A stretch of 64,000 bases of DNA from Sinohyriopsis cumingii (Eukaryota; Mollusca; Bivalvia; Unionida; Unionidae). Positions 25,791-35,031 of the stretch are shown here, piece after piece; within the stretch, counting starts at the first letter, position 1; the number at the start of each line of letters is the position of its first letter. The notes beneath the pieces were generated by a model that searched no databases, was not told where the DNA came from, and was given only the letters and a program-made list of their open reading frames with translations. Where the stretch lies: the NCBI GenBank assembly GCA_028554795.2, contig CM068835.1:35062901-35126900 (forward strand), given 5' to 3'. The translations under genes and the position numbers were made by a program.

Positions 25791-26822
25791 ATTTCCAGGT
25801 CTTTTCCATATTTTTTCTAGTATAAAATTAATTTTTTCAAGTTTAACATATGACCATTACTGAATGGAAGTAAAGAACATTTTAGATTATAAAACAGGTA
25901 TTTTCCAAATCTGAAGATGTTTCTCTTTCAAGACTCTCCCAAACATATACGTCAGAAAAGATGATCATGTAAAAACCACAAAAAGAGTCACACGAAACAA
26001 ATCTGATTATATTCCTATAAATTAAAATTTAAAGCAATTTCAATGTACAGAATACAAATTCTAACTTTGCTCTGCTGACCTGCATTATGTTGCTACGTGG
26101 AAACAATATGAGCATAAATTATTTTGTTTCCTTTCAAACCTTTAATTCTAAAGAATTCTAGAGCAATATATGTGCATGTTATACAAAGTAAACATTTCCT
26201 ATCACAGTATGAAAAAAAAGGATAAATCCAAAGTATTTGAATCTTATCATTTAACGAAAAAAGTTTAACCCTGAATTTATGTGTGCCAATGAAATCTCAA
26301 ACAAGATTTTTCAACCAACCTAAACTCTTTAACATGATTTTGGTTAAAAATGCCATCAATTAAAGACAATTACAAAAGGGTTGATTTAAATTTTGATAAA
26401 AAACATTCAAAAATAGCTGCATAAACAAGGACTGAATTTTCTGTAAAATCAAATTGTCTTTTTGTAGTTCAATAAACCAGTCCCCAAACCTTTTTTGATA
26501 CATGGGCTCTTATTGTTTCTTAAAACATAATAAAAGGGACAATAATTTCCCATTTCTCCTGCATTCCATTTAAGATCTGAAACCAATGCTTCAAGCTACA
26601 TGTCACTGTGTAATAGTTTCACACCAAAGTTCAGCTCAGAGATTCGACATTTTTATAATCCAGGTTTCCGTCGAATATTCCAACTCCATTTTTCACATTT
26701 GGACATTTTGGATGGAGTGTGGGTTCAGAGCAATTACATATCAAAAGTCTGGAGTCTGCCACCACTGTAAGATAGCTTACCAGCAGGCTCAGCAAATTTA
26801 AACTATGTTATATCAACTTATA
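25791..26822. other. Intron sequence without recognised feature
   Basis: AT-rich, non-coding by eye. Confidence 0.45.
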
Positions 26823-27489
26823 CCTGCATGAAATCCATAGGAAAATTATTTATTTTCTCAAAAATGGCAAGTATTATAATTGTTATGATTTTAATCCACT
26901 GACAGACTAGATGAAACTCAGTATAGATGAAACCTGACCCGGTATTCGCCATTTGTATTAATAGTCACATGACTTCACAAATCTTGAATGTCATCGGAAG
27001 TCCAATAGTCACGTGATATCAACAATAAACTCCTCTTTAATGTTGTTGTACAAAATTTCAATTATATTACATGAAAGTCTGATACCATTTGTAAAAACAA
27101 GAAAAAACATATAATTCTCAACATATTTATTTCGAGAACTACAAGAAACTTGGCCAGTCTGATTCATCAAGCAAGGAGAGTAGTCTCTTGTTCCCTGCTT
27201 TGTATGCTCCTGCAAAGTGGTAGTCATGTAATACAACAAAACTCCAGAAGTCGGTCTCAGAATAAATATAGAGAATTTTGTGCTCTTTCGTTTTTGTATT
27301 TTTATTACAAACAGTATACGAATTTCATTTAATATTTTGTTCTACAATATTTGAAAATAACAGTTGAGATTCTGTGTGATCATGCTACTAGCAATCGAAA
27401 TCGCTTGTACCAGTTCAAGTGTCATCAACACATTAGTTTTATCATCTTTCAGCAGAAAATAAATAATTTTCATATCAATTTCATGCAGG
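26823..27489. mobile_element. MITE with ~38 bp inverted repeats
   Basis: The left end is CCTGCATGAAATCCATAGG followed by AAAATTATTTATTTTCT. The right end on the minus strand is CCTGCATGAAATTGATATG followed by the same tail. TA dinucleotides flank both ends (26821-26822 and 27490-27491), suggesting a Tc1/mariner-type MITE. Length is 667 bp with no coding content. Confidence 0.65.
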
Positions 27490-28110
27490 TATAACTCAAT
27501 TTAACAATGTTTACGTTTGCTAGCCCATCCGCTAAGCGGCTATGCTTTAACGACACCATGGATATCGAGCTGTCTGTGAAACAAAAAGTCTACTAGATGA
27601 ATCTAATCCAGTGAGCATTTGGATTGTCTTAACAAATATATTTATGGCAAGCACCCAAATGATCCATACTGCAACATCCTAATATTCTGGATAGAACTCA
27701 ATAAATTTAACTCACCATCAGTGCAGTTACGACTCAATTACGTAATTGTTTCGGGTGTCAAGCTGTGGAGGAAAATTCCTGTTTTTTTCCCCTGGCTTTT
27801 GTCAATATTTGCAAAATTCAAGGACTTTTCACTGTTGGGAAAAATATTATCATTCCATATGACTTTTTCCTGATTTCCTGGTAACATGGGAACCCTGTTA
27901 TACTAAACAATGGATGGACAAAAGACCATCCCATAAGCTCCTTTGATCTATGACCAGTTGAGCTGACATATAAAGGGACTCTGAATTACACAAGACATAA
28001 AGATTGTGAAGAAAGAAAAAAATTATTCCAAAAGAAAAGTGACAAGGATTAAAAAGCTTTCAGGGTAAACTGAATACTGTACTAAAATCCAATTTTTTTT
28101 AGAAAATTAC
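27490..28110. other. Intron sequence without recognised feature
   Basis: AT-rich sequence between the MITE and the donor of the 28111-28243 exon. Nothing was recognised. Confidence 0.45.
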
Positions 28111-28243
28111 CTTTTTCTTCCTTTAGTTTGTGCCATAAGAAGACCTGTAATATTCCCCTGCAGAGATTTCTGACCTTGCCCTCTGCCATAACCTCTTGTT
28201 GGTCCACTACTATTATGTATGCCAGAAACAGGCAATATGATAT
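28111..28243 (-). CDS. Host gene exon, RG-rich (133 bp)
   Basis: Minus-strand exon between acceptor TTCTTCAG and donor GTAATT. Two bases complete the codon split from the exon ending at 56793. The rest reads openly as IILPVSGIHNSSGPTRGYGR and onward through GQGQKSLQGNITGLL to a basic KGRK end, leaving two bases for the next exon. The phase match on both sides is the main evidence. The intron before it (28244-56792) is 28.5 kb and contains the Polinton. Confidence 0.8.
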
Positions 28244-28327
28244 CTGAAGAAGAAAAAACACACAATGATCTGAAATGTCAGATCACAATACTGTAACATC
28301 TGGAAATAGCATATACATTAACTGATG

Positions 28328-28573
28328 TTGTTGTTGTAGGGTTTAACACCATTTTTCAGCACACGATAGGCTATACATGGCGGCCAGTATTAATGGTGGA
28401 GGAAGAACCCGGGAAATCCCCGGAAAGAACCACCGACCCTCGAGAAGCTACTGGCAAGCTTTCTCACATATCCACATTGGCCGAATCCGAGACTCGAACC
28501 CATGCAGACAGAGGTCAGATGGCAGTGATCCGTAACGGAGAGCGCTTTAGACCACTCGGCCACTCGGGGCCCC
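28328..28573 (-). mobile_element. SINE family 1, full-length with perfect 16 bp target duplication
   Basis: The minus-strand head starts GGGGCCCCGAGTGGCCGAGT and has an A box in TGGCCGAGTGGTCTAAAGCG and a B box in GGTTCGAGTCTCGG. It therefore looks derived from a class II (Leu/Ser-like) tRNA. The tail is ACAACAACAA. The flanking 16 bp TATACATTAACTGATG (28312-28327 and 28574-28589) is identical on both sides, so the insertion is fairly recent. It lies just upstream, in transcript sense, of the 28111-28243 exon. Confidence 0.93.
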
Positions 28574-28589
28574 TATACATTAACTGATG

Positions 28590-28754
28590 CAGATGGCAAA
28601 AAGCACATATATGTATATGAAAATATGCGTATGTAAAAAATAAGTGCATGCATGAAAATATGCATATGTGGAAAATATATGCATACATGAAAATGCGTGT
28701 ATATGCAAAATAATAGCATGCATACAAATATGTGCACATGGAAAAACAAGTGCA

Positions 28755-28818
<64 letters not shown>

Positions 28819-29069
28819 AACATGGAAAAAAGTACATGCATGAAAATATATGCATACATAGAAAATAAGTGCATGTATGAAAATATGCACTTGAAAAATG
28901 TGCATGCATGAAAATATGCGTGTGGAAAATATGTGCTAGCATGAAAATATGCCCATGAAAAATAAGTGCATATATATAACATGCATGTGTGAAAATATGT
29001 GCATGCATGAATAAATGCATATGTGGAAAATAAGTGCATGTATGAAAATATGCACTTGAAAAATAAGTG

Positions 29070-29148
<79 letters not shown>

Positions 29149-29237
29149 GCATAAGTGGAAATAAGTACATTCATGAACATATCTATGCATATGTGGAAAA
29201 TAAGTACATGCATGAATAAATGCATATGTGGAAAAAA

Positions 29238-29319
<82 letters not shown>

Positions 29320-29820
29320 GTATGTATAAGTGGAAATAAGTGCATTCATGAATATATGCGCATGTGGAAAATAAGTGCATGCATGAATAAATGCATATGT
29401 GTAAAATAAATTGTGTGATGTGATTTGGATTTTTAATGTAGCTTTAACAATTTTTCAGTCATATCTACAATGTCTGTAATGTGGCAGTTTTTGGTGATGT
29501 CTAGCACTAGGGCATCGTGCCGCAGACATGTAGCATGATGTCCCACCCAGTCACATTATCCTGACACCAGGCAGACCAGTCCTAACACTAACCTCTTAAT
29601 GCTGAACGCCCAGTGAGGCAGTTGTTAGTACCATTTTTGTAAGTCTTTGGTATAACTCAGCTGGGGACTGAACCCACGACATCCTGCATCCAAGGCGAAT
29701 GGTAACCACTAGGCCATTGGAGCAGTTGGAAAATAAGTGCATGCATGGAAATATGTGTATATGGAAAATAAGTGCATATACATGTATATCAAAATAAGCA
29801 CATGCAAGCTTTCTGGTATT
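28590..29820. repeat. Composite minisatellite with embedded (AT)n tracts
   Basis: Tandem units of about 25-35 bp built from GAAAATATGCATATGTG and GAAAATAAGTGCATGCAT. They are broken by three (AT)n blocks (about 28757-28815, 29068-29142, 29245-29313) and by the SINE at 29419-29728, after which the units resume. Long frames on the minus strand ([11 protein letters not shown]) are artefacts of the repeat. Confidence 0.9.
29419..29728 (-). mobile_element. SINE family 2 inserted into the minisatellite
   Basis: The minus strand reads CTGCTCCAATGGCCTAGTGG (A box), GTGGGTTCAGTCCCCAG (B box), then the family-2 body with AGGTTAGTGTTAGGACTGG and GTGTCAGGATAATGTGACTG, and the TTGTTAAAGCTACATTAAAA end. 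Minisatellite units lie on both sides. Confidence 0.88.
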
Positions 29821-30466
29821 TGTGTAGCAAAATTAAGCATGGCATGTTCTTACAATAAAAACAAAGTCTAAATGACCAATTTTAGTTAAGTGACCAACCT
29901 GACCTTTTACTTTACACATTGTTTTAATTCTATCATTTCCTTTATGCTTACTTTCCTTTCTCTAGTTAATCAAATAACAGTACAGTCCTATCCACTTGTA
30001 TTGACATCACTTATGTCAACACGCTGAATATGTTGATGAAAATACAAAGTCCTATGGTCCATTATTACTACCAAATTTAAAATGCTTATGTCAATGTTGA
30101 GATTAAAAAAATGACTGTACATGTCAACTGAAGAGCTCTGTCCAAACTCGAACAAATTCTTTGTTTTCTTATTGTTTATGTCAACAAGCTGCCAGTTCTG
30201 ATTCATAATTTGCTCTATAATTATCTGATGCTCCCAACAGGCTTAATGCTGCCGTTGCAATTACAAATGGGCATATGTTTGGTCCTTGAAATGTGGTGAC
30301 TTCAACAACAGGTGAATCCTTCATCAAAACATGCCTGCTACAATCTTTTATAAAAACAACTCACCTTTCATGAAAAGAAGTCACCACCAAACTTGTATAA
30401 AAGCAATGAAAACAGAATTGATTGCTGCATTTGTAAAAGTTATTGGTGATTAGAATAAATTTATTG
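29821..30466. other. Intron sequence left of the Polinton
   Basis: AT-rich host sequence with no recognised feature. The last five bases before the element are CATCA. Confidence 0.5.
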
Positions 30467-30471
30467 CATCA

Positions 30472-30839
30472 AGCAGCAGGGGGGGCGAATCCTACAAGCT
30501 ACTTTTCCGAGACACCCCATCCACTGAAACTATTCCCGATAGAAGCGTTATTTCCATGAAATAACACTTTTATTCAGAAAACGAGACAAAAAAAAAATGT
30601 CTTTGAAAATGCTTTGTATTTCCGCTGATATAACGCGAGTTACTTCAATAAATCCGACTCGTATCCGACATAATTTCCACGGTGAGGTATCATCGAAAAA
30701 TCATGTGTAGTTTGCGCCCTCCCTGCTGCTGTGGGAAGACGAAGATTTCCAAGGAAACATTTTCATGTTAACCATACAGTGTATCAAGTCCGATACGGTA
30801 TCGTGTCCGCGGGTCGTGTAAATTTATTGTCACAAATCC
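30472..30839 (+). repeat. Polinton left terminal inverted repeat
   Basis: 368 bp, matching the reverse complement of 45561-45928 with about one difference seen by eye. It begins AGCAGCAGGGGGGGCGAATC. Its inner part is the reverse complement of the ATPase 3' coding end. Confidence 0.95.
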
Positions 30840-30870
30840 ATGGCGAAATTAAATCATAAACAAATAAATA

Positions 30871-32160
30871 ATGGCAAATATCGAAGAAGCACTCACAACT
30901 AGATTGGCACGACAACGACTAGCCGCGATTAAAAAATTTCTTCCGGTTCGTGATTCCGTCAAAGAAAAATTAAAAGCAAGACAAGAAGCGCGAGTTGAGT
31001 TTGCAACATCTGCGGAGGAATTATTTAAGCCTATTACAGCAGCTACTGGTGAAGTCAAAACTGCAATTGTAGGAAAACCTGATCCTGCTGACCCTACCAA
31101 ATCAAAACAAGGGTTACTTCAAGCAATAGAAGAACTTAAACAGCAACAGGCAGATGCAGGTGCCGCAGCTGATCCAGGTGCCGCCGGAGTAGTGACAGTT
31201 GCTAAGGAAACATTTATTAATAAATTTACCGAAGATGGTATTACTGAAATAAAAAATATTCCGCTTACTAACATAGATGAGCTTAGGGAATTTTCTACCT
31301 GGATTGTCTTAAATTATCCTAACCGGCAAGATTTTCTAAAACCAGGAGCTGCCTCGGGTATGACTCAGGGTGAGTGGCGGGATTATGTTTATAAAGTAAA
31401 CCGAGGCATTTCTCGAATAGCTAAAATTGATGATACCTATAATTTTATAAAAACTGGCGTAATTGGGGTTAATAAGGAACTAAGAGACCAACGAATGAAG
31501 GCAAAAGAAATGAAAAAGCAGGCAAAAATACAGGAAAGGGAAATGAAAAAGCAGGCAAAAATACCGGCGAAGAAAACACAAGCTCTAGAACAGCAAATGA
31601 CACTGTCCGATCCAGTGCCTGAATTTTTATCGCGTGAACCCGTGGGTGCTAGTGCTCCCGATGACGATGATGATTTTCCCACTCCTGTTTCGTCGCCGCC
31701 GCAAACTCAGTCGTCGTCTCTCGAAGCAACAATAGGAGAATTAATCATGAAAAGAGATAAACTGGTGAGGGAACAGTTCGATCTTTTAAGAAATAAACAA
31801 AAAACAGAGGAACTGGACAAAAGAAATAAGAAAAATAAGGCTGAGCACGAAGCCGCAATTGCTGCATATAATAAAAATAAAAAAGAAATTAAAGCAATAG
31901 AAGAAAAAATTGCTGAATTAGAACAACAAGAAAAAAAGAAAACAGGCAGCGGATACGACCACATCTGTCCTGATAGCGTCGTCAACGATGTGTCCAGACT
32001 AGAAGTTCTCATCGGAGGAAAACGCGCCGGAAACAACTCCCCAGAAATTATAAATGAGGCCGCAGGTATCTGTCAGCGACTATTTCAGCGTGGTCTTATG
32101 GATATAAGTACATACCGGGGGCTCATTGATGAACTCACGGATGGTTACCACAGCGACTAG
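30871..32160 (+). CDS. Polinton coiled-coil protein with conserved C-terminal domain
   Basis: 429 residues, first gene inside the left repeat, with the AATAATG start context seen across the element. Residues ~1-200 are mixed helical. A strongly charged Lys/Glu-rich region follows (KEMKKQAKIQEREMKKQAK and a second coiled coil around EAAIAAYNKNKKEIKAIEEK), separated by a Pro/Ser linker with a DDDDD run. The last ~70 residues (HICPDSVVNDVSRLEVLIGG, AGNNSPEIINEA, YRGLIDELTDG) form a compact domain I recognise as recurrent in the leftmost genes of invertebrate Polintons. Function is unknown; position next to capsid genes suggests a virion or assembly role. Confidence 0.85.
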   Translation: MANIEEALTTRLARQRLAAIKKFLPVRDSVKEKLKARQEARVEFATSAEELFKPITAATGEVKTAIVGKPDPADPTKSKQGLLQAIEELKQQQADAGAAADPGAAGVVTVAKETFINKFTEDGITEIKNIPLTNIDELREFSTWIVLNYPNRQDFLKPGAASGMTQGEWRDYVYKVNRGISRIAKIDDTYNFIKTGVIGVNKELRDQRMKAKEMKKQAKIQEREMKKQAKIPAKKTQALEQQMTLSDPVPEFLSREPVGASAPDDDDDFPTPVSSPPQTQSSSLEATIGELIMKRDKLVREQFDLLRNKQKTEELDKRNKKNKAEHEAAIAAYNKNKKEIKAIEEKIAELEQQEKKKTGSGYDHICPDSVVNDVSRLEVLIGGKRAGNNSPEIINEAAGICQRLFQRGLMDISTYRGLIDELTDGYHSD

Positions 32161-32193
32161 CAAATTTAGTTAGAGAAACAATAATTAAATAAA

Positions 32194-32646
32194 ATGATCG
32201 TGCACAATTCTCAACCTAGACACGCTAGCGTGTTACCAGTCCGCGTAGTGAACTCACGATTACCAGTATACAGAGCAACCTACGGAGATGGTCTCGGTGA
32301 TACAATTACTGGTTTGTTTTCAAGAATAGCCCCTAAGGCATTACCGATTGCAAAACAATTGTCGATGAAAGCTATTGATGTCATTAAGGATAAAGCCCTT
32401 GGATCTGTTGGTGATCTCGCCGGGAAAGCATTCGCGTCAATCAAGGACAGACTGTCACGGTTAATTCGCAGATCAAAAAAACCACCACCGGTGAAACTGG
32501 CGAGTACTGAACTTATGCCAGCGGATGTCGGTAAAATAATAAATCAGGCTGCCAATCAAAAACTTGCAGAGCTTGTAACCCAAACACCCGAACAAATAAA
32601 TACAAGCCTGATATCAGGAAGCGGATTTCGTTTTAGAAGACGATAA
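32194..32646 (+). CDS. Polinton small basic amphipathic protein
   Basis: 150 residues, 33 bp after the previous gene. After an extended N-terminus, a GDGLGDTITGLFSRI segment and a long amphipathic helical region follow (residues ~30-90), then a basic RLIRRSKKPPP hinge. The end, GSGFRFRRR, is arginine-rich. The combination of amphipathic helices and a basic tail in the capsid cluster resembles small minor-virion proteins of the adenovirus pVI/pX kind, but no sequence homology was tested. It precedes the major capsid gene by 12 bp, suggesting joint expression. Confidence 0.75.
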   Translation: MIVHNSQPRHASVLPVRVVNSRLPVYRATYGDGLGDTITGLFSRIAPKALPIAKQLSMKAIDVIKDKALGSVGDLAGKAFASIKDRLSRLIRRSKKPPPVKLASTELMPADVGKIINQAANQKLAELVTQTPEQINTSLISGSGFRFRRR

Positions 32647-32657
32647 TTTTATATAAA

Positions 32658-34076
32658 ATGTTTAAACCTATATCTGATCCAGCGTTCGACATGGATGCAC
32701 CAACACTAAAAGATGAGTCCGTGCGCGATTATCAGTATTATTCTTATGAGGCAACAGTACCTAATCAACGCGGACGAATTGAATTACGAGTCCAGGATAC
32801 AAGTAGATATTTCCTGCCCGCTGAAGCATTTCTTGAAGTCACGGGTGAACTTGTAACAGATGTTGTCGCTAATACAGAATACGGAGCTAATGTTCGAGTT
32901 GGTTTTGTTAACAACGGTATCATGGCGCTGTTCAAAAGTGCTTCATACAGCATTGACGGAAGAGAAATTGAAATAATTCAGGATAATGTTGACGTTGCTA
33001 CAACAATCCTGGGATTAGCGAGATACTCAGATGATTACACTAGATCAGCTGGTCCGACTATGATGTTCGCTAAGGATAATTCTGATCATCCTGAACACAG
33101 ATCTGTTATTCCGGTCCAAACAGCACGAGACACTGCTGTAGACCCACAACCGGCTGGATTTGCGGCCAGACCAGGTGCTGCATTTCCAATATTAAGGCCT
33201 AGTCCAGAGTACAATTTAGGTTTTGCTACGCGTAAATTAATGTTATCAGGTGACCGTAGGAAATTTTCATGCGCAATTCCACTGTCTCACATCTTTGGAT
33301 TTTGCAGACATGTCAGAAGGGTTATTTTTGGAGCCAATCATACAGTTGTACTTAACCGAAAAAGTGATGACGTTGACGCCATCTGGCGAGAAGACGGTGT
33401 TGCTGGCGGTAAAGTAATATTATTCAAGCTTGCTTTGTGGATGCCAGTGATGTCCCCATCACTCGTTGAAGAGCAACGGTTACTCTCTTTCATGGACACA
33501 GGCGGTAAATCACTGATATCGTGGTTAACAACATCAACAGATTCCATTCAAGGTGCCGGTCTCGGGCAGTTTACGTGGCATATATCATCACAACAGGGAA
33601 TATCAGCGCCGCGACATATTTTTGTTGCACTCCAGCAAAATGCGAGGTTGTCTTCCCAACTACAGAGTAATATGATATTTGACAAACTTGGTGTCTCTGA
33701 GGTTTCGCTGCGAATAAACGGACATCAAGAACCATCTGAGGATATAGTGATAGATTATGCAAACAATCAGGTCGCGCGTGCGTATCATCGTTTGATGACA
33801 TTTATGGGACGTGATCAAAATATTGATACCGGGTTGCAGATATCACAACTGGATTTTACAACGCTGTATCCGATTTATTACTTTTCGCTGGAACATTTGG
33901 ATCTAACCAGACAATCTGTCGTTGATATACACTTCAAAGCTCGTGTAGGTGAGTTTCCCCTCGGCCCGCCTGCTGGTTTTAGAGCTGTCGCGGTTATACT
34001 CTCCGATAAAGCAATGCTGCTTGAAGGTGTTGGCGGACGAATGAGAGTTATTGACGCTCCAGTAGAAAACATGTAA
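32658..34076 (+). CDS. MCP: Polinton major capsid protein, double jelly-roll type
   Basis: 472 residues. It would form the hexon-like trimers of the particle shell. Recognised from landmarks shared by invertebrate Polinton capsid proteins: DESVRDYQYYSYE near the N-terminus, NNGIMALFKSASYSIDGREI, IPLSHIFGFCR followed by GANHTVVLNRKSDD, a FDKLGVSEVSLRINGHQEPS strand pair, SQLDFTTLYPIYYFSL, and a closing AVILSDKAMLLEGVGGRMRV. It is shorter than the 600-residue class of animal Polinton capsids but typical for this invertebrate group. It lies between the two small virion-like genes, as expected for a structural block. Confidence 0.87.
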   Translation: MFKPISDPAFDMDAPTLKDESVRDYQYYSYEATVPNQRGRIELRVQDTSRYFLPAEAFLEVTGELVTDVVANTEYGANVRVGFVNNGIMALFKSASYSIDGREIEIIQDNVDVATTILGLARYSDDYTRSAGPTMMFAKDNSDHPEHRSVIPVQTARDTAVDPQPAGFAARPGAAFPILRPSPEYNLGFATRKLMLSGDRRKFSCAIPLSHIFGFCRHVRRVIFGANHTVVLNRKSDDVDAIWREDGVAGGKVILFKLALWMPVMSPSLVEEQRLLSFMDTGGKSLISWLTTSTDSIQGAGLGQFTWHISSQQGISAPRHIFVALQQNARLSSQLQSNMIFDKLGVSEVSLRINGHQEPSEDIVIDYANNQVARAYHRLMTFMGRDQNIDTGLQISQLDFTTLYPIYYFSLEHLDLTRQSVVDIHFKARVGEFPLGPPAGFRAVAVILSDKAMLLEGVGGRMRVIDAPVENM

Positions 34077-34101
34077 CAATTAGATTAGTTTCTGAAATAT
34101 A

Positions 34102-34557
34102 ATGTCATACAGTCATGTTAATGTCACCTTGACTTCCGGTCAAACGAAGAAATTGCAATCGAAGAACGCAAGCACGTGCGGGACATCAATAACACTAAAA
34201 CGAGATCAACTTGTTGGTGGTCCAGACAAGCTGTCGTTGACTAATACTCAGATTAAACATTTTAATAAGGCACTAACAGCAAAAACCGGTGTCCGACTTA
34301 ATTTCTCTGCTGCAGCTATCAAGGACATGACTAAAACCGGTGGAATATTTCCTCTTCTCGCAGCAATACCGGCGTTGATTGCCGCGGCAGCACCAGCCGT
34401 AGCAAAAGCCGCAGCACTCGGTGCAGTTGGAACAGCAGCCGGAATGGCACTTAAAAAGGCAACCGGACACGGGTACAAAAAAAAGGGGAGATCCGCTCGC
34501 GGATCAGGGCTAAGACTACCAGGAACTCCGGCATCATGGTACCCAAAACGGGTTTAA
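34102..34557 (+). CDS. Polinton pVI/pX-like membrane-active virion protein
   Basis: 151 residues. The N-terminal half is polar, with the L..TQIKH..KAL pattern seen in such proteins. Residues ~80-117 form a hydrophobic Ala/Gly-rich stretch starting GGIFPLLAAIPALIAAAAP, then a basic GHGYKKKGRSARGSGLR tail. A hydrophobic hairpin followed by a cationic end directly upstream of the protease fits a capsid-internal, membrane-disrupting protein that the protease would process, by analogy with adenovirus pVI/pX. The last 22 bp overlap the protease frame. Confidence 0.8.
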   Translation: MSYSHVNVTLTSGQTKKLQSKNASTCGTSITLKRDQLVGGPDKLSLTNTQIKHFNKALTAKTGVRLNFSAAAIKDMTKTGGIFPLLAAIPALIAAAAPAVAKAAALGAVGTAAGMALKKATGHGYKKKGRSARGSGLRLPGTPASWYPKRV

Positions 34558-34991
34558 AAACGCTTCGTGAGACGCAGTCTCCAATGAGCAATTTTGATTT
34601 ATTAGATGCTGTTAAAAAATTGCGTATAAAACATTTCAGAGGTGTATTCATGCGAGATCAATTACCGCAACGACCAAATAATCCAGAAACTGGCATTATC
34701 AATCTCGACAACAAAGACGGTCCTGGAACTCACTGGGTTGCTTACGCGATCGATCCACGTGGAATTATCTATTTTGATTCGTACGGTTTAGCACCGCCAG
34801 TTGAGTTTCTCAGGTATGTCAGCAGATTTTATAATGTTCCAGTGTGGCAGTCGACGTTACCAACACAAACATTAATTGATCCGCCCATTTGCGGAAATGA
34901 GGTTTTAAATGTTCTTGATGCAATCTCAAGAAATCCAGCAACGTCTCCGCATCGAGTAGTGCATGAATATACCGCATCGAGAAATGCTTAG
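34536..34991 (+). CDS. PRO: Polinton adenovirus-type cysteine protease
   Basis: Up to 151 residues. An inner Met at 34584 (MSNFDLLDAV) is the more likely start, because the outer one overlaps the previous gene. Landmarks of the C5-like maturation protease, numbered from the outer Met: catalytic His66 in GTHWVAY, Asp81 in IIYFDSYGL and Cys119 in PPICGNEVLNVLDA. The family cleaves virion precursor proteins during assembly. Placement after the pVI/pX-like gene is the usual Polinton order. Confidence 0.9.
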   Translation: MVPKTGLKTLRETQSPMSNFDLLDAVKKLRIKHFRGVFMRDQLPQRPNNPETGIINLDNKDGPGTHWVAYAIDPRGIIYFDSYGLAPPVEFLRYVSRFYNVPVWQSTLPTQTLIDPPICGNEVLNVLDAISRNPATSPHRVVHEYTASRNA

Positions 34992-35031
34992 CATTTTCAT
35001 GCTCGCATTTGAAAAACAGCAATAACAAATA

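Noticed and set aside
28515-29345. Long minus-strand frames rich in [13 protein letters not shown]
   Set aside because: They run through (AT)n and minisatellite DNA and have no composition or domain of a real protein.
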